64,000 nucleotides of DNA, from contig NC_009667.1 of the NCBI RefSeq assembly GCF_000017405.1, forward strand, positions 2,342,001-2,406,000. The letters are read 5' to 3'. The stretch comes from Brucella anthropi ATCC 49188 (GTDB lineage Bacteria > Pseudomonadota > Alphaproteobacteria > Rhizobiales > Rhizobiaceae). Position 1 is the stretch's first letter; each line of letters starts with the position of its first letter. The notes under the pieces are model-generated. The model saw nothing but the letters and a program-made list of their open reading frames with translations. It did no database searches and had not been told where the DNA came from. The translations under genes were made by a program, and so were the position numbers. This document shows, piece after piece, positions 1 to 9,077 of the stretch.

Positions 1-164
1 ATACAGCTATCAATCGCGAGGAGCATTACCTCAGAACCGCTGCCTCGGCATCTTCTTTTTTGTGCCATTGGTACTTTGATAAAATCAGGCGGCATCGATT
101 TCCAACCATTGCCGAGTTGGAAATTTGATGGATCGGGATTTTTCTTTAATTTCAATGAAGTGAA

Positions 165-239
165 TGGTGGGCGTGACAGGGATTGAACCTGTGACCCCTC
201 CCGTGTGAAGGGAGTGCTCTCCCGCTGAGCTACACGCCC
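165..239 (-). tRNA. tRNA-Val (anticodon CAC)
   Basis: On the minus strand the segment folds as a full cloverleaf. The acceptor GGGCGTG pairs with CACGCCC, and the D-arm contains AGCTCAGCGGGAGAGC. The anticodon stem CTCCC/GGGAG encloses the loop TTCACAC, giving anticodon CAC, which reads the valine codon GUG. The T-arm contains GGTTCAATCC, and a CCA end is encoded at 165-167. It stands alone: the next gene on this strand upstream is the L,D-transpeptidase, which has its own terminator. Confidence 0.96.
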
Positions 240-365
240 GATGAGCCAAGCTCGATCAAGGTGGTGCGGATATACTGGCCAGCGGCTGCATAAGTCAAGC
301 GTCTCGCAAGCCTGTTTCCAAAGAGATTTCGATCTTCTCCCCAACAGCTTCTGATCGCAAAGAAA

Positions 366-395
366 AACGGCAATCACCCATCGATGATTACCGTT
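366..395 (-). terminator. Rho-independent terminator of the L,D-transpeptidase gene
   Basis: Read on the minus strand, an AACGG-n-AATCA type stem with one mismatch and an 8-nt loop is followed directly by TTTTTCTTT. It lies about 20 bp beyond the stop codon at 418. The rest of 240-417 shows nothing else recognisable. Confidence 0.7.
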
Positions 396-417
396 CTGTT
401 TTGATACGGGAGGGATT

Positions 418-2424
418 TCAGAGCGCTGCGAGGCGCGAACCTGCCGTCTTGTCGAATGCTTTCTGCAATCCGGAATCACGGTCGTAAACATCGCCGTAAT
501 AATGGATTTTTCCATCCGCTTCCGGCCATGCGGTGAAATAGGAAATGAAGACAGGCACAGGTTCCTTGACCTTGATGCCGCGCTCATTCTTGCCGAAATA
601 TTTTTCCAGATCCGTCACCGATGTCCCCAGAACCGCCGCCGCCATGTCACGTGGGCGTTCCAGACGAATGCAGCCATGGCTCAGGGCACGCATATCGCGG
701 CTGAAATAGGATTTGGCCGGAGTGTCGTGCATGTAGATATCATGCGCATTCGGGAACAGAATTTTGAGTTCGCCCAGCGCATTGTCGAGGCTCGGCTTCT
801 GGCGAATACCGACATGGGCTTTACCCGCGGCAACTGCACTCCAGTTGACGGCACTGGCGGAAACCTTCTTGCCGCCTGCATAGACCTCGTAACCATTGCG
901 GTCGAGATAGCTCGTATCACGCATGACCTTGGGCAGCATCTCGTTCAGGATGATCGAGCGCGGCACGCCCCATGACGGATTGAAAACGACCGTCTGGACC
1001 TTGTTGTAGAAGAAGTAGGTCTGATGGGTTGGAGAGCCGATAACCACATTCATGGCCAGCTTCTCTTTTCCGTCCTCGAAATATTCGGCACGGTAAGCCG
1101 GCTGATTGACCATCACGTAACGCGTGCCGAAATCATGCGGCAGCCAGCGCAGGCGCTCCATGGAATAAAGGATCCGGTCGCGTTTGATGGAAGATTGCTC
1201 GCCTTGAAGTGCGGAAAGCGTATTGCGACCGATGACGCCGTCCGGCGTGCTGCCCGAAAGCTTCTGATAATCCTTGATTGCAGAAACCAGTTCCGGATCA
1301 TAGACGTCGCCGCTCGCATGCGTGTCCAGCACTTGCTTGTGCTGTGCCAGATAGCCAGCAGGCGCATGTCTCGAAATCAGCGCAACCACCTTGCTGAGCT
1401 GGTCATTGGTATCGCCCGGCTTGATGATGCCATTCAGCGAGATGCGGATTGGCTCGGCAGATGGCGGCTCGGTATTCGCAAGCTCGCGCTTCAACGCCGC
1501 ATATTGCTCATTGCTCGGTTGGAAACCATGCAGATAGGCAGCCGGATCGCTTTCCGATGCCAGCTTTTCGAGAACGGCTTTCGGATCGACGCGGTTGCGC
1601 GGTAGATCGTGGAAACCACTGAGGCGGTCCGCGATTACACGTCCCTCACCCGCATCGATGGCATAGCGCAGCGCGCGGGCAGACATGCGAATTTCAAATT
1701 CTGCAAGTTTCTGCTGGCGCTCAGATTCAGCAGCGCCATCGAAATTGTCAGCGGGGATCGTGACTGCATATTCATCCGGGTTGAGCCCATCTTCGTCCGC
1801 ACGGGCAAAGAAAGCCGCAACATTCTTGGCGCGGTCGAGCACTTTATCGTCGGCCGACCACATGAAAGAGCGCTGACTTGAATAATAGTCGACGATCGCC
1901 TGAGCGATCTCTTTCTCGGCTTTGACATTCACGGATTTCAGATAATTCGTCGCTGCATCGAAGGCACGCTGACCCGGCGTTTCTTCGCGAATCTGCGGAC
2001 GGATCGGCGACATGCCCGATGTCAGCGGATCGACGGTCACTGGTTCGGTTGCTGCGGTTACCTGCATATCGAGCGCGCTGAAATCGATATTGACCAGAGT
2101 ATCCGGCTTGTAGTCGTAAATCTGCGGCCCTTTGACGGTCACGCGCTGGACTGGCGGAAGGCTGCGCACAGCGGCACGAGGAGCAGAAACGGCCTTCGGT
2201 GCTACAGGTGCGCGAGGAGTGACTTGCGGCTGAACAGGCTGGGCTGGCTGCACCTGCTGCTGGCGACGCTGTTGGAAAAGTTCCATCAGCGAATTTGCGG
2301 CTTGAGCCTGTGCCGTAGGGAGAAACACCGAAGCTGCCAGAGCTATCGCGGCTGCGCGGCGGATATTTTGTCCGCGTGCGGCGCTGCTCTTTTCATCCAT
2401 CTGCGAGTGTCTGGAAAACTGCAT
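418..2424 (-). CDS. Periplasmic L,D-transpeptidase, YcbB/LdtD-like (YkuD domain)
   Basis: Probable peptidoglycan L,D-transpeptidase that makes 3-3 cross-links in the periplasm. The 668-residue product has an N-terminal signal sequence (about 22-42, ending TAQAQA), then a Pro/Gln/Ala-rich linker (about 52-95), a scaffold region, and a peptidoglycan-binding repeat near 370-407 (YDPELVSAIKDYQ, then TPDGVIGRNT). The YkuD catalytic domain spans about 430-605. Its signature is visible: the upstream histidine in YMHDTP (H566) and the SHGC motif (S582-C585), with C585 the expected nucleophile. Length and architecture fit the large YcbB class rather than the short ErfK class. A second ATG lies at residue 9 and could be the start. 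The gene stands alone between tRNA-Val and the fumarase. Enzyme class is secure; the substrate preference is inferred from the family. Confidence 0.9.
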   Translation of the reverse strand: MQFSRHSQMDEKSSAARGQNIRRAAAIALAASVFLPTAQAQAANSLMELFQQRRQQQVQPAQPVQPQVTPRAPVAPKAVSAPRAAVRSLPPVQRVTVKGPQIYDYKPDTLVNIDFSALDMQVTAATEPVTVDPLTSGMSPIRPQIREETPGQRAFDAATNYLKSVNVKAEKEIAQAIVDYYSSQRSFMWSADDKVLDRAKNVAAFFARADEDGLNPDEYAVTIPADNFDGAAESERQQKLAEFEIRMSARALRYAIDAGEGRVIADRLSGFHDLPRNRVDPKAVLEKLASESDPAAYLHGFQPSNEQYAALKRELANTEPPSAEPIRISLNGIIKPGDTNDQLSKVVALISRHAPAGYLAQHKQVLDTHASGDVYDPELVSAIKDYQKLSGSTPDGVIGRNTLSALQGEQSSIKRDRILYSMERLRWLPHDFGTRYVMVNQPAYRAEYFEDGKEKLAMNVVIGSPTHQTYFFYNKVQTVVFNPSWGVPRSIILNEMLPKVMRDTSYLDRNGYEVYAGGKKVSASAVNWSAVAAGKAHVGIRQKPSLDNALGELKILFPNAHDIYMHDTPAKSYFSRDMRALSHGCIRLERPRDMAAAVLGTSVTDLEKYFGKNERGIKVKEPVPVFISYFTAWPEADGKIHYYGDVYDRDSGLQKAFDKTAGSRLAAL

Positions 2425-2766
2425 TTCAAACCGCCAAAGTTAATGCGTTCGCTCAAAAGCGAATCCGTCCGAATCTCACCCGTAGAATTTACCAATCTCG
2501 TATAGAAACTTTTAACGCTATTGTTTCCTGAAGCAATTTTCTGTTTTGCGTTCATCACAATTGTTTGAGGCTTCTTCTCGGGAGACAAACTCGGAATGCC
2601 TTAATGAACAAAGTGACGCAGTGGCATCCACTCCGCATCGCGCTAAAAGCCCCACAGACTATGGTTCCGAAGCTCTTCTTCGGAACTTCGATCAACACAT
2701 ATCGCGCGAGCCGGAAACGATGACGACCTCCGGCTGGCGCAGCTGGCAAGCAAGCGAGGTACCGCG
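2425..2766. other. Divergent intergenic region with a leader hairpin before the fumarase gene
   Basis: This 342-bp gap separates the divergent L,D-transpeptidase and fumarase genes and must carry both promoters. At 2664-2686 there is a perfect 9-bp stem (GTTCCGAAG/CTTCGGAAC) with a 5-nt loop, about 80 nt before the fumarase start. It has no T-tract, so it is not a simple terminator. I see no convincing gene in the gap. Confidence 0.5.
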
Positions 2767-4386
2767 ATGGCAGAAGCAAGCGCCGCCGATCTTTTTCCTC
2801 TTGGTGAAGACGACACCCCTTACCGCAAGCTGACTTCCGATCATGTCTCTGTCGATACGTTCAAGGGACAGGAAGTCCTGACTGTTGATCCGGAAGGGCT
2901 TCGCCTACTTTCGGAAGCGGCCTTTGCCGATATCAACCATCTGCTGCGCCCCGGCCATCTGCAGCAGCTTGCCCATATTCTTGAAGACCCGGAAGCAACG
3001 GATAACGACCGTTTTGTCGCCTACGATCTTCTGAAGAACGCCAATATCGCAGCAGGCGGCGTGCTTCCCATGTGTCAGGATACCGGCACGGCCATCATCA
3101 TGGGCAAGAAGGGCCGTCGCGTCTGGACCGAAGGCGGTGATGCCGATGCGCTTGGCGCTGGTGTGCTCGACGCCTACAACAAGAAGAACCTGCGTTATTC
3201 GCAGCTGGCGCCTCTTTCGATGTTCGAGGAAAAGAACACCAAGAACAATCTGCCTGCCCAGATCGATATCTATGAAGAAGGCGAAGACGCCTACAAGTTC
3301 CTTTTCGTTGCCAAGGGCGGCGGTTCGGCGAACAAGACATTCCTCTATCAGGGAACGCCGTCGCTCCTGACGCATGACCGCATGATCGACTTCCTCAAGG
3401 ACAAGATCCTGAGCCTGGGAACAGCCGCCTGCCCGCCTTACCATCTGGCAATTGTCATCGGGGGCACTTCGGCTGAGATGAACCTCAAGACGGTCAAGCT
3501 TGCCTCAACGCGCTATCTGGACAGCTTGCCGACCGAAGGTTCCGAAACCGGACATGCTTTCCGCGACCTCGAAATGGAAGCTGAAATCCATAAGCTGACG
3601 CAGTCTCTCGGCGTCGGCGCTCAGTTCGGCGGCAAATATTTCTGCCATGACGTCCGTGTCATTCGCCTGCCGCGCCACGGCGCCTCGTTGCCGATCGGCA
3701 TTGGTGTTTCCTGCTCCGCCGACCGTCAGGCCAAGGGCAAGATCACCAAGGACGGCATCTTTCTGGAAAAGCTGGAAACCAACCCGGCCAAGTACATGCC
3801 GGATATCGACGAGGAAAAACTGTCGTCGCATGTGGTCAAGATTGACCTCAACCAGCCGATGCAGGACATTCTCAAGGAATTGTCGAAACACCCGGTCAAG
3901 ACGCGCCTGTCGCTCTCCGGTCCAATCATCGTGGCGCGCGATCTGGCCCATGCCAAAATTCGCGAGCGGCTTGAAAACGGCGAAGCCATGCCGGATTATT
4001 TCAAGAACCACCCGATCTATTATGCTGGCCCGGCCAAGACGCCTGCCGGTTATGCTTCCGGCTCGTTCGGGCCAACCACGGCAGGCCGTATGGATTCCTA
4101 TGTGGACCAGTTCCAGTCCTTTGGCGGCTCGATGGTGATGCTCGCCAAGGGCAACCGTTCGCGTCAGGTGCGCGAAGCCTGCGGCCAGCACCGTGGGTTC
4201 TATCTGGGCTCCATCGGTGGCCCGGCTGCCCGTCTGGCCCAGGATTGCATCAAGAAGGTCGAGGTTGTCGAATATCCGGAACTCGGCATGGAAGCGATCT
4301 GGCGTATCGAAGTGGAAGATTTCCCGGCCTTCATCGTCATCGATGACAAGGGCAATGACTTCTTCAAGGAACTCAATCTGGGTTAA
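2767..4386 (+). CDS. fumA: Fumarate hydratase, class I (Fe-S dependent)
   Basis: Class I fumarase interconverts fumarate and malate in the TCA cycle using an oxygen-sensitive [4Fe-4S] cluster. The 539-residue length matches the fused FumA/FumB form (alpha and beta parts in one chain). Recognisable features are [10 protein letters not shown], with C103 a likely cluster ligand, [21 protein letters not shown], and the C-terminal beta-domain stretch [14 protein letters not shown]. Sequence alone cannot separate the fumA and fumB names. It is monocistronic: a repeat element and a strong terminator follow. The start ATG gives a typical class I N-terminus. Its Fe-S cluster makes it a plausible client of the Suf system encoded at 29.6-36.8 kb. 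Confidence 0.93.
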   Translation: MAEASAADLFPLGEDDTPYRKLTSDHVSVDTFKGQEVLTVDPEGLRLLSEAAFADINHLLRPGHLQQLAHILEDPEATDNDRFVAYDLLKNANIAAGGVLPMCQDTGTAIIMGKKGRRVWTEGGDADALGAGVLDAYNKKNLRYSQLAPLSMFEEKNTKNNLPAQIDIYEEGEDAYKFLFVAKGGGSANKTFLYQGTPSLLTHDRMIDFLKDKILSLGTAACPPYHLAIVIGGTSAEMNLKTVKLASTRYLDSLPTEGSETGHAFRDLEMEAEIHKLTQSLGVGAQFGGKYFCHDVRVIRLPRHGASLPIGIGVSCSADRQAKGKITKDGIFLEKLETNPAKYMPDIDEEKLSSHVVKIDLNQPMQDILKELSKHPVKTRLSLSGPIIVARDLAHAKIRERLENGEAMPDYFKNHPIYYAGPAKTPAGYASGSFGPTTAGRMDSYVDQFQSFGGSMVMLAKGNRSRQVREACGQHRGFYLGSIGGPAARLAQDCIKKVEVVEYPELGMEAIWRIEVEDFPAFIVIDDKGNDFFKELNLG

Positions 4387-4484
4387 AGCATTTCCAGCAA
4401 AAGTGCGAAGCGGTTTTGCGTAGGATAATGCGACGAAACAAACGCTTAGAACACAAATCTGATTCAATCATATCAGAGCTCTAA
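4387..4484. repeat. About 100-bp palindromic intergenic repeat, copy A (diverged)
   Basis: Starts directly after the fumarase stop codon. Reverse-complemented copies at 14053-14156 and 38102-38202 and a fragment at 23761-23799 share the blocks GAAGCGGTTTT, a GATnnGATTnAATCAnATC-like palindrome and the AGAGC..CTCTA ends. Size and layout recall the Bru-RS palindromic repeats described in Brucella, but I cannot confirm identity by alignment here. Confidence 0.65.
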
Positions 4485-4490
4485 GCAAAA

Positions 4491-4514
4491 AAAGGGCGGC
4501 GCAAGCCGCCCTTT
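4491..4514. terminator. Bidirectional terminator between fumarase and SDR genes
   Basis: A perfect 10-bp stem AAAGGGCGGC/GCCGCCCTTT with a GCAA loop, flanked by A and T runs on both sides. It sits between two convergent genes and can serve both. Confidence 0.9.
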
Positions 4515-4519
4515 TTGTT

Positions 4520-5266
4520 TCAGGCATTTGTGCCGCCATCGATCGTGAGCGTAGCTCCAGACACGAAACGCCCTTCGGGGCTGGCAAGCCATGCCACCAG
4601 ACTTGCAATATCGTCAGGCGAACCGAAACTGCCGGTTGCGATAAGCTCCCGCTGCTGTTCGGCATGTTCTCCAGCCGCCGGATTCATATCCGTATCGGTG
4701 GAGCCAGGCTGAACGACGTTGACCGTGACGCCCTTTGGACCAAGGTCGCGCGCCAGACCTTTCGTCAAACCGATCAGCGCCGCCTTGCTTGCCGCATAAA
4801 GGCTGATGCCCGGCCACGGCACGCTTTCGGCGAGGTTTGAGCCGATGGTTATGACGCGTCCGCCAGCACCAAGGTGTGGTGTGGCCGCTGAAACGGCGGC
4901 AAAAACAGCCCGGAAGTTCACAGCCATAACCTCATCGAAGTCGGCAAGTGTGACCTCTTCCAGCGGGGCCGCATGCCAGATGCCAGCACTGTTGACCAGT
5001 ATATCCAGACGACCGAAATCCTTGACCGCTTTCTCGATTGCCGCCGCAATCTGGCTCGCGTCGCGATTGTCGGCCTTCAGCGCCAGAGCCTTGCCACCAT
5101 TGGCTACGATTTCGGAAACCACAGCTTCAGCTTTTTCCTTGCCGTTCACATAAGTGACGACAACTGTCGCGCCATCTTTCGCGAGCCGTCGTGCAATCGC
5201 TGCACCGATGCCGCGACTTCCGCCGGTGATGAAGGCAACCTTTCCGTTCAAAGCTTCGGCTGACAT
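4520..5266 (-). CDS. SDR-family NAD(P)-dependent oxidoreductase
   Basis: Classical short-chain dehydrogenase/reductase of 248 residues. The cofactor motif TGGSRGIG is at 14-21, NSAG near 92-95, the catalytic serine in ITIGSN (S143) and YAASK at 157-161 (Y157, K161). The C-terminal SGATLTIDGG is typical. I chose the ATG at 5266 because AGGAAA lies just upstream; an ATG ten codons earlier would fall inside the palindromic operator at 5280-5295. It is transcribed away from the TetR gene at 5365 and shares its intergenic operator, so it is probably that regulator's target. Substrate unknown. Confidence 0.92.
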   Translation of the reverse strand: MSAEALNGKVAFITGGSRGIGAAIARRLAKDGATVVVTYVNGKEKAEAVVSEIVANGGKALALKADNRDASQIAAAIEKAVKDFGRLDILVNSAGIWHAAPLEEVTLADFDEVMAVNFRAVFAAVSAATPHLGAGGRVITIGSNLAESVPWPGISLYAASKAALIGLTKGLARDLGPKGVTVNVVQPGSTDTDMNPAAGEHAEQQRELIATGSFGSPDDIASLVAWLASPEGRFVSGATLTIDGGTNA

Positions 5267-5279
5267 ACCATTTCCTTTC

Positions 5280-5295
5280 TGTATCGATTGATACA
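5280..5295. promoter_or_regulatory. Palindromic operator for the adjacent TetR regulator
   Basis: TGTATCGATTGATACA has perfect 6-bp arms TGTATC/GATACA around a 4-bp spacer. It sits between the divergent SDR and TetR genes, 14 bp upstream of the SDR start. A second half-site GATACA occurs at 5346-5351, about 14 bp before the regulator start. Position and symmetry suggest autoregulation plus control of the SDR gene. Confidence 0.6.
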
Positions 5296-5364
5296 TAATT
5301 GCTGACAGGCTTGCACAGAACCGTCAAGCGATTTATTTAATGATCGATACAGAAAGGTTCACAC

Positions 5365-5994
5365 GTGGCAGAAAAAGGACGGCCCCGTAGCTTCGACCGC
5401 GAAACAGCGCTTCGTGCTGCAATGTTGATATTTTGGGAAAAAGGCTTCGACGGATCGTCGCTGGCCGATCTGACGACGGCTATGGGCATCAATGCGCCAA
5501 GCCTCTATGCGGCATTCGGAAGCAAGGAAGAACTCTATCTCGAAGCCCTCACCCTTTATGCCGGTGAAGTGGGCATTGAAATCTGGTCGACACTGGATGA
5601 AACGCCGGATGTTCGCGCGGCTTTCGAGCGTTTTCTGCTTGCCACGATAGATGCCTATTGCGAGGAATCCGTGCCGCGGGGCTGCATGATTGCTCTGGAT
5701 GCGCTTCATCGGACGCATTCAAGCGACAAAGTCTGCGACGTGCTGCGCAATCACCGCCAGACCAATATCGAAATCCTGAAAAAGCGGCTCGAACGCGGCA
5801 TTCGTGACGGCCATATTCCCGCATCCGTCAATTGCGAAGCGGTTGCGACCTTTTACGCGACAGTCCAGAACGGCATGTCCATTCTCGCACGCGATGGCGG
5901 AACGCGGCAAGATCTCACCGCAACGGCACTGGGCGCCATGGCAGGTTGGGAGAAACTTGTTCTCACCGAAACATCATCAGGCAACCAGCCTTAA
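5365..5994 (+). CDS. TetR/AcrR-family transcriptional regulator
   Basis: A 209-residue regulator with the usual N-terminal DNA-binding domain (about 8-55, including GFDGSSLADLTTAMGINAPS and LYAAFGSKEELY) followed by an all-helical ligand domain. Translation starts at GTG. It is divergent from the SDR oxidoreductase, with a palindrome between them, which is a common arrangement for a local repressor of a detoxification enzyme. Its 3' end overlaps the convergent hydrolase gene by 18 bp. The inducer cannot be read from the sequence. Confidence 0.92.
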   Translation: MAEKGRPRSFDRETALRAAMLIFWEKGFDGSSLADLTTAMGINAPSLYAAFGSKEELYLEALTLYAGEVGIEIWSTLDETPDVRAAFERFLLATIDAYCEESVPRGCMIALDALHRTHSSDKVCDVLRNHRQTNIEILKKRLERGIRDGHIPASVNCEAVATFYATVQNGMSILARDGGTRQDLTATALGAMAGWEKLVLTETSSGNQP

Positions 5995-6882
5995 TCGCGG
6001 ACCGTCATCAAGATAATCCGCTACCAGGGACGCCACTTCAGCACTCGCAATGATGCGGCGATGCCCAAGGCCATCCGCCCAGTGCACCCTGACATGAGAG
6101 CCTGCCTTGCCGGCCATTTCCGCGCAGATGGCGGGAACTTCCTTATCGTCATGCGCGTGGATGACCAGCGTCGGAATTGTCATGCGGCGCAGATGAACGT
6201 CGGTATCGAAATCCGTGATCGGGCGCGCTGCGAGATGACGGACTTGCTCCTTCATTGCGTTGCGCACGTCACGACCAAGCCCAAGCACTTTGCCGAAACC
6301 GTCAAAGACGCCTGCCATGGAGTGCGGGGAAGCAATTGTCACCAGCTTTGCGGGGCGATGTGACTGGTAGCACCCGAGAGAACCTGCTGCGGCATTGACG
6401 ATGACCGCACCGCCGAATGAGTGACCGATCATCGCATCGAACGGACCATACTGGCGCCACGCAACATCAACGGCGGCGATTGCCTGTATCATGTTGAGGG
6501 TGCGGCCTGCCGATGCGCCATGCCCCGGCAGGTCGATGGAGACAACTCGTTCCCCACGCGCAACAAGCTCGCGAATGATCGCTATCATATCCGCTGTGCG
6601 CGATCCCCAGCCATGAACGACAAGCGACGTTCTTCCCACATAAATATCGGGTTCGAACAAATAGGTTGCGATAAGCCCTCGATCGATAATCAGATCGAGC
6701 CGCTTTGCCTGACGGAGTTCATTGCTCGCCTGTTCAAGCCGCGCGGCATAGGCCTTGGTCTTCGGCTTGCGGCTTGGCGTTCGACAGAAAATCCTGAACG
6801 CGGCGCGACCTGCCTTGTCGGCATCAATGCGGCCAAGCACACCCAGACCGAATCGCGTAACCTGCAAAGAAATCGATGTCAT
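5977..6882 (-). CDS. Alpha/beta-fold hydrolase
   Basis: A 301-residue serine hydrolase of the alpha/beta fold. The oxyanion-hole segment VVHGWGSR is near 88-95, DLPGHGASAG near 117-126, the nucleophile elbow GHSFGG puts the serine at 155, and later TLVIHAHDD and GHRRI supply the likely acid and histidine. There is no signal peptide. It is divergent from a MarR regulator with short inverted repeats between them, so local control is likely. Substrate not predictable. Confidence 0.88.
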   Translation of the reverse strand: MTSISLQVTRFGLGVLGRIDADKAGRAAFRIFCRTPSRKPKTKAYAARLEQASNELRQAKRLDLIIDRGLIATYLFEPDIYVGRTSLVVHGWGSRTADMIAIIRELVARGERVVSIDLPGHGASAGRTLNMIQAIAAVDVAWRQYGPFDAMIGHSFGGAVIVNAAAGSLGCYQSHRPAKLVTIASPHSMAGVFDGFGKVLGLGRDVRNAMKEQVRHLAARPITDFDTDVHLRRMTIPTLVIHAHDDKEVPAICAEMAGKAGSHVRVHWADGLGHRRIIASAEVASLVADYLDDGPRLRLVA

Positions 6883-6898
6883 GACAGGGCCTCAATTA

Positions 6899-6929
6899 TG
6901 TTCAATCCTGAACAAATAATTGTACAAGA
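6899..6929. promoter_or_regulatory. Candidate MarR operator region
   Basis: The short gap between the divergent hydrolase and MarR genes holds GTTCAATCCTGAAC (6900-6913, 5-bp arms) and TTGTACAA (6920-6927, perfect palindrome), the second directly before the MarR ATG. MarR proteins usually bind such short inverted repeats and repress both divergent genes; binding here is inferred. Confidence 0.5.
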
Positions 6930-7394
6930 ATGAACAAAATGCAAGACAAGACTCAAAAACTGCCGTGGGACAATCCGCGCTTCAAGAACTGGATTGCCGT
7001 TGCACGTGCCGGCAAAGCGGTGGAACGCGCCCTCGCCCAAGGACTGTCGGCCTTCGATCTCAAGATCGCCGATCTGGATGTGCTGATGAATATTTATCGC
7101 CACCCCGGCGAATCCCAGCATGATCTTGCGCGCCGCATTCTCGTCGGGCGTTCGAACATCACCATGCTGCTACCAAAGCTTGAAAAGCGCGGCTTGCTGG
7201 TGCGCGAGGGCGACCCGGCAGACAAGCGTGTGATACGACTGACGCTAACTGCCAAGGGCGAAAAGCTTCTGGGGCATGCGCTGACGACCTATACCGACCT
7301 GATTGACCGCGTCATGGCGCAATCGACGAACGCGCAATGCAACGCGATGGGCGATGTGATGCGGCGCATATCCGAAATGCTGGAGAAAGACTGA
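6930..7394 (+). CDS. MarR-family transcriptional regulator
   Basis: A 154-residue winged-helix regulator. The helix-turn-helix lies near 55-80 (SQHDLARRI then GRSNITMLL), and the wing carries the characteristic DPADKRVIRLTLTAKG around 96-112. It is divergent from the alpha/beta hydrolase at 5977-6882 and is probably its repressor. An in-frame ATG at codon 4 is an alternative start. Ligand unknown. Confidence 0.92.
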   Translation: MNKMQDKTQKLPWDNPRFKNWIAVARAGKAVERALAQGLSAFDLKIADLDVLMNIYRHPGESQHDLARRILVGRSNITMLLPKLEKRGLLVREGDPADKRVIRLTLTAKGEKLLGHALTTYTDLIDRVMAQSTNAQCNAMGDVMRRISEMLEKD

Positions 7395-7407
7395 CCGGCA
7401 GGCGGGA

Positions 7408-7767
7408 TCAACGATCCCGTTTCAGGCCTTTTTCGGCAAGCTCATCGAGATAAGTTTGCCATAACATGTCCTTCTCGGTGCCGAGCTTGTGGAGATAGGT
7501 CCACGAAAACAGGCCGGTATCGTGCATGTCGTCAAACGTTATGCGGACGGCGTAGTTGCCGACCGGCTCCATCTTCATGATTTCGACGGTCCGCTTGCCA
7601 CCAACTGTGATGCGCTGTGCCGGCGAATGACCCTGCACTTCTGCCGAGGGCGACAGGACACGCAGCAACTCGGCGGTCAGCTCGAATTTCTGGCCATCAT
7701 CGAACGCCACAGTCAGCAGTTTGCGGTCGTGTGAGACACGCAATTCAGTCGGCCAGACCTCACTCAT
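7408..7767 (-). CDS. DUF971 protein (gamma-butyrobetaine hydroxylase N-terminal-like)
   Basis: A 119-residue cytoplasmic protein resembling the DUF971 family, which corresponds to the small N-terminal domain of gamma-butyrobetaine hydroxylase. Visible family traits are WPTELRVS at the start, LRVLSPSAEV in the middle and YAVRITFDDMHDTGLFSW near the end. The ATG at 7767 has GGAG seven bases upstream; an ATG two codons earlier is too close to that site. It is divergent from moaA and convergent with marR. In other bacteria this family often sits near Fe-S or Mo-cofactor genes; no activity can be assigned here. Confidence 0.82.
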   Translation of the reverse strand: MSEVWPTELRVSHDRKLLTVAFDDGQKFELTAELLRVLSPSAEVQGHSPAQRITVGGKRTVEIMKMEPVGNYAVRITFDDMHDTGLFSWTYLHKLGTEKDMLWQTYLDELAEKGLKRDR

Positions 7768-7890
7768 TACCATTCTCCAGCTTGGTTCTTCGCCAGCTTT
7801 TGATAGGCCCCGCGTTAAAATATCGCAATAGTCGCGGTCATTATTGAAAGAGCTTCGCGTGCGTGAAACTGGACATTGAGGCTCGCAGAT

Positions 7891-7929
7891 CCTATTTCTA
7901 GGTAGACGATGCGGATATTCCTCCGCATC
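7891..7929 (+). other. Two hairpins in the moaA leader
   Basis: CCTA-TTTC-TAGG (7891-7902) is followed by a perfect 8-bp stem GATGCGGA/TCCGCATC (7908-7929) ending 19 bp before the moaA ATG. The layout does not look like the known Moco riboswitch, which is much longer, so the role is open. Confidence 0.4.
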
Positions 7930-7948
7930 CTGTGGAAACAACGGCTTA

Positions 7949-8986
7949 ATGATGTACACAAACCAAGCCCAGCCACTTGTTTCCCCGACTGGACCCATGA
8001 TTGATCCTTTCGGGCGTGCCATCACCTATCTTCGCGTTTCAGTGACGGATCGTTGTGATTTCCGCTGCACCTATTGCATGGCGGAACACATGACGTTCCT
8101 GCCCAAGAAGGATTTGCTGACGCTTGAGGAACTGGACCGGCTTTGCACCGCCTTTATCGACAAGGGTGTCAGGAAACTGCGCCTGACCGGTGGCGAGCCT
8201 TTGGTGCGCAAAAACATCATGCACCTGATCCGGCAGCTGTCGCGCCATCTGAAATCAGGTGCGCTGGATGAATTGACGCTGACCACGAACGGATCGCAGC
8301 TTTCACGCTTTGCCGACGAACTGGCGGAATGCGGTATACGCCGTATCAATGTCTCGCTGGATACGCTCGATCCTGAAAAATTCCACCAGATCACCCGCTG
8401 GGGCGATCTTCCCCGGGTTCTTGAGGGTATTGAAGCCGCACAACGCGCCGGTATCCGCGTCAAGATCAATGCAGTCGCGTTGAAGGATTTCAACGATCAC
8501 GAAATTCCCGAACTGATCCGCTGGGCCCATGGCCGCGGCATGGACATGACGCTCATCGAAACAATGCCGATGGGCGAGATCGAGTTCGACCGTACGGACC
8601 AGTATCTGCCGCTCTCGCAGCTGCGCGAGGACCTGTCGCAGCAATTCACGCTTTCAGATATTCCTTACCGCACAGGCGGCCCTGCCCGCTATGTTACGAT
8701 TGAGGAAACAGGCGGACGGCTCGGCTTCATCACGCCGATGACGCATAATTTCTGCGAAAGCTGCAACCGCGTCCGGCTTACCTGCACCGGTATGCTTTAT
8801 ATGTGCCTAGGCCAGAATGATGACGCCGATCTGCGCAAGGCCTTGCGGGAAAGCGAAAGCGACCTGCTGCTCAGCCAGGCCATTGATGAAGCTATTTCGC
8901 GCAAGCCGAAAGGCCATGATTTCATCATCGACCGCGATCATAATCGCCCGGCGGTTGCTCGCCACATGAGTCTTACCGGCGGCTGA
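7949..8986 (+). CDS. moaA: GTP 3',8-cyclase MoaA
   Basis: Radical-SAM enzyme for the first step of molybdenum-cofactor synthesis, converting GTP to 3',8-cyclo-GTP, which MoaC then processes. In the 345-residue product the SAM cluster motif CDFRCTYC gives C36, C40 and C43. The second cluster appears as [11 protein letters not shown] and a further Cys in LYMC near 270-286. The C-terminus ends in the MoaA-specific [11 protein letters not shown] near 76-84 is the usual GGEP segment. The N-terminal start is uncertain because no strong ribosome site is visible; an ATG at codon 17 is possible. The enzyme depends on Fe-S assembly. Confidence 0.95.
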   Translation: MMYTNQAQPLVSPTGPMIDPFGRAITYLRVSVTDRCDFRCTYCMAEHMTFLPKKDLLTLEELDRLCTAFIDKGVRKLRLTGGEPLVRKNIMHLIRQLSRHLKSGALDELTLTTNGSQLSRFADELAECGIRRINVSLDTLDPEKFHQITRWGDLPRVLEGIEAAQRAGIRVKINAVALKDFNDHEIPELIRWAHGRGMDMTLIETMPMGEIEFDRTDQYLPLSQLREDLSQQFTLSDIPYRTGGPARYVTIEETGGRLGFITPMTHNFCESCNRVRLTCTGMLYMCLGQNDDADLRKALRESESDLLLSQAIDEAISRKPKGHDFIIDRDHNRPAVARHMSLTGG

Positions 8987-9077
8987 GCGATTTATACTTA
9001 AAAAAGCACACAACCCGAAATAATTGTCGCGAGATCGACTTTAAAACGGTATGCAATCTTAAACTGGATTCTGTATC

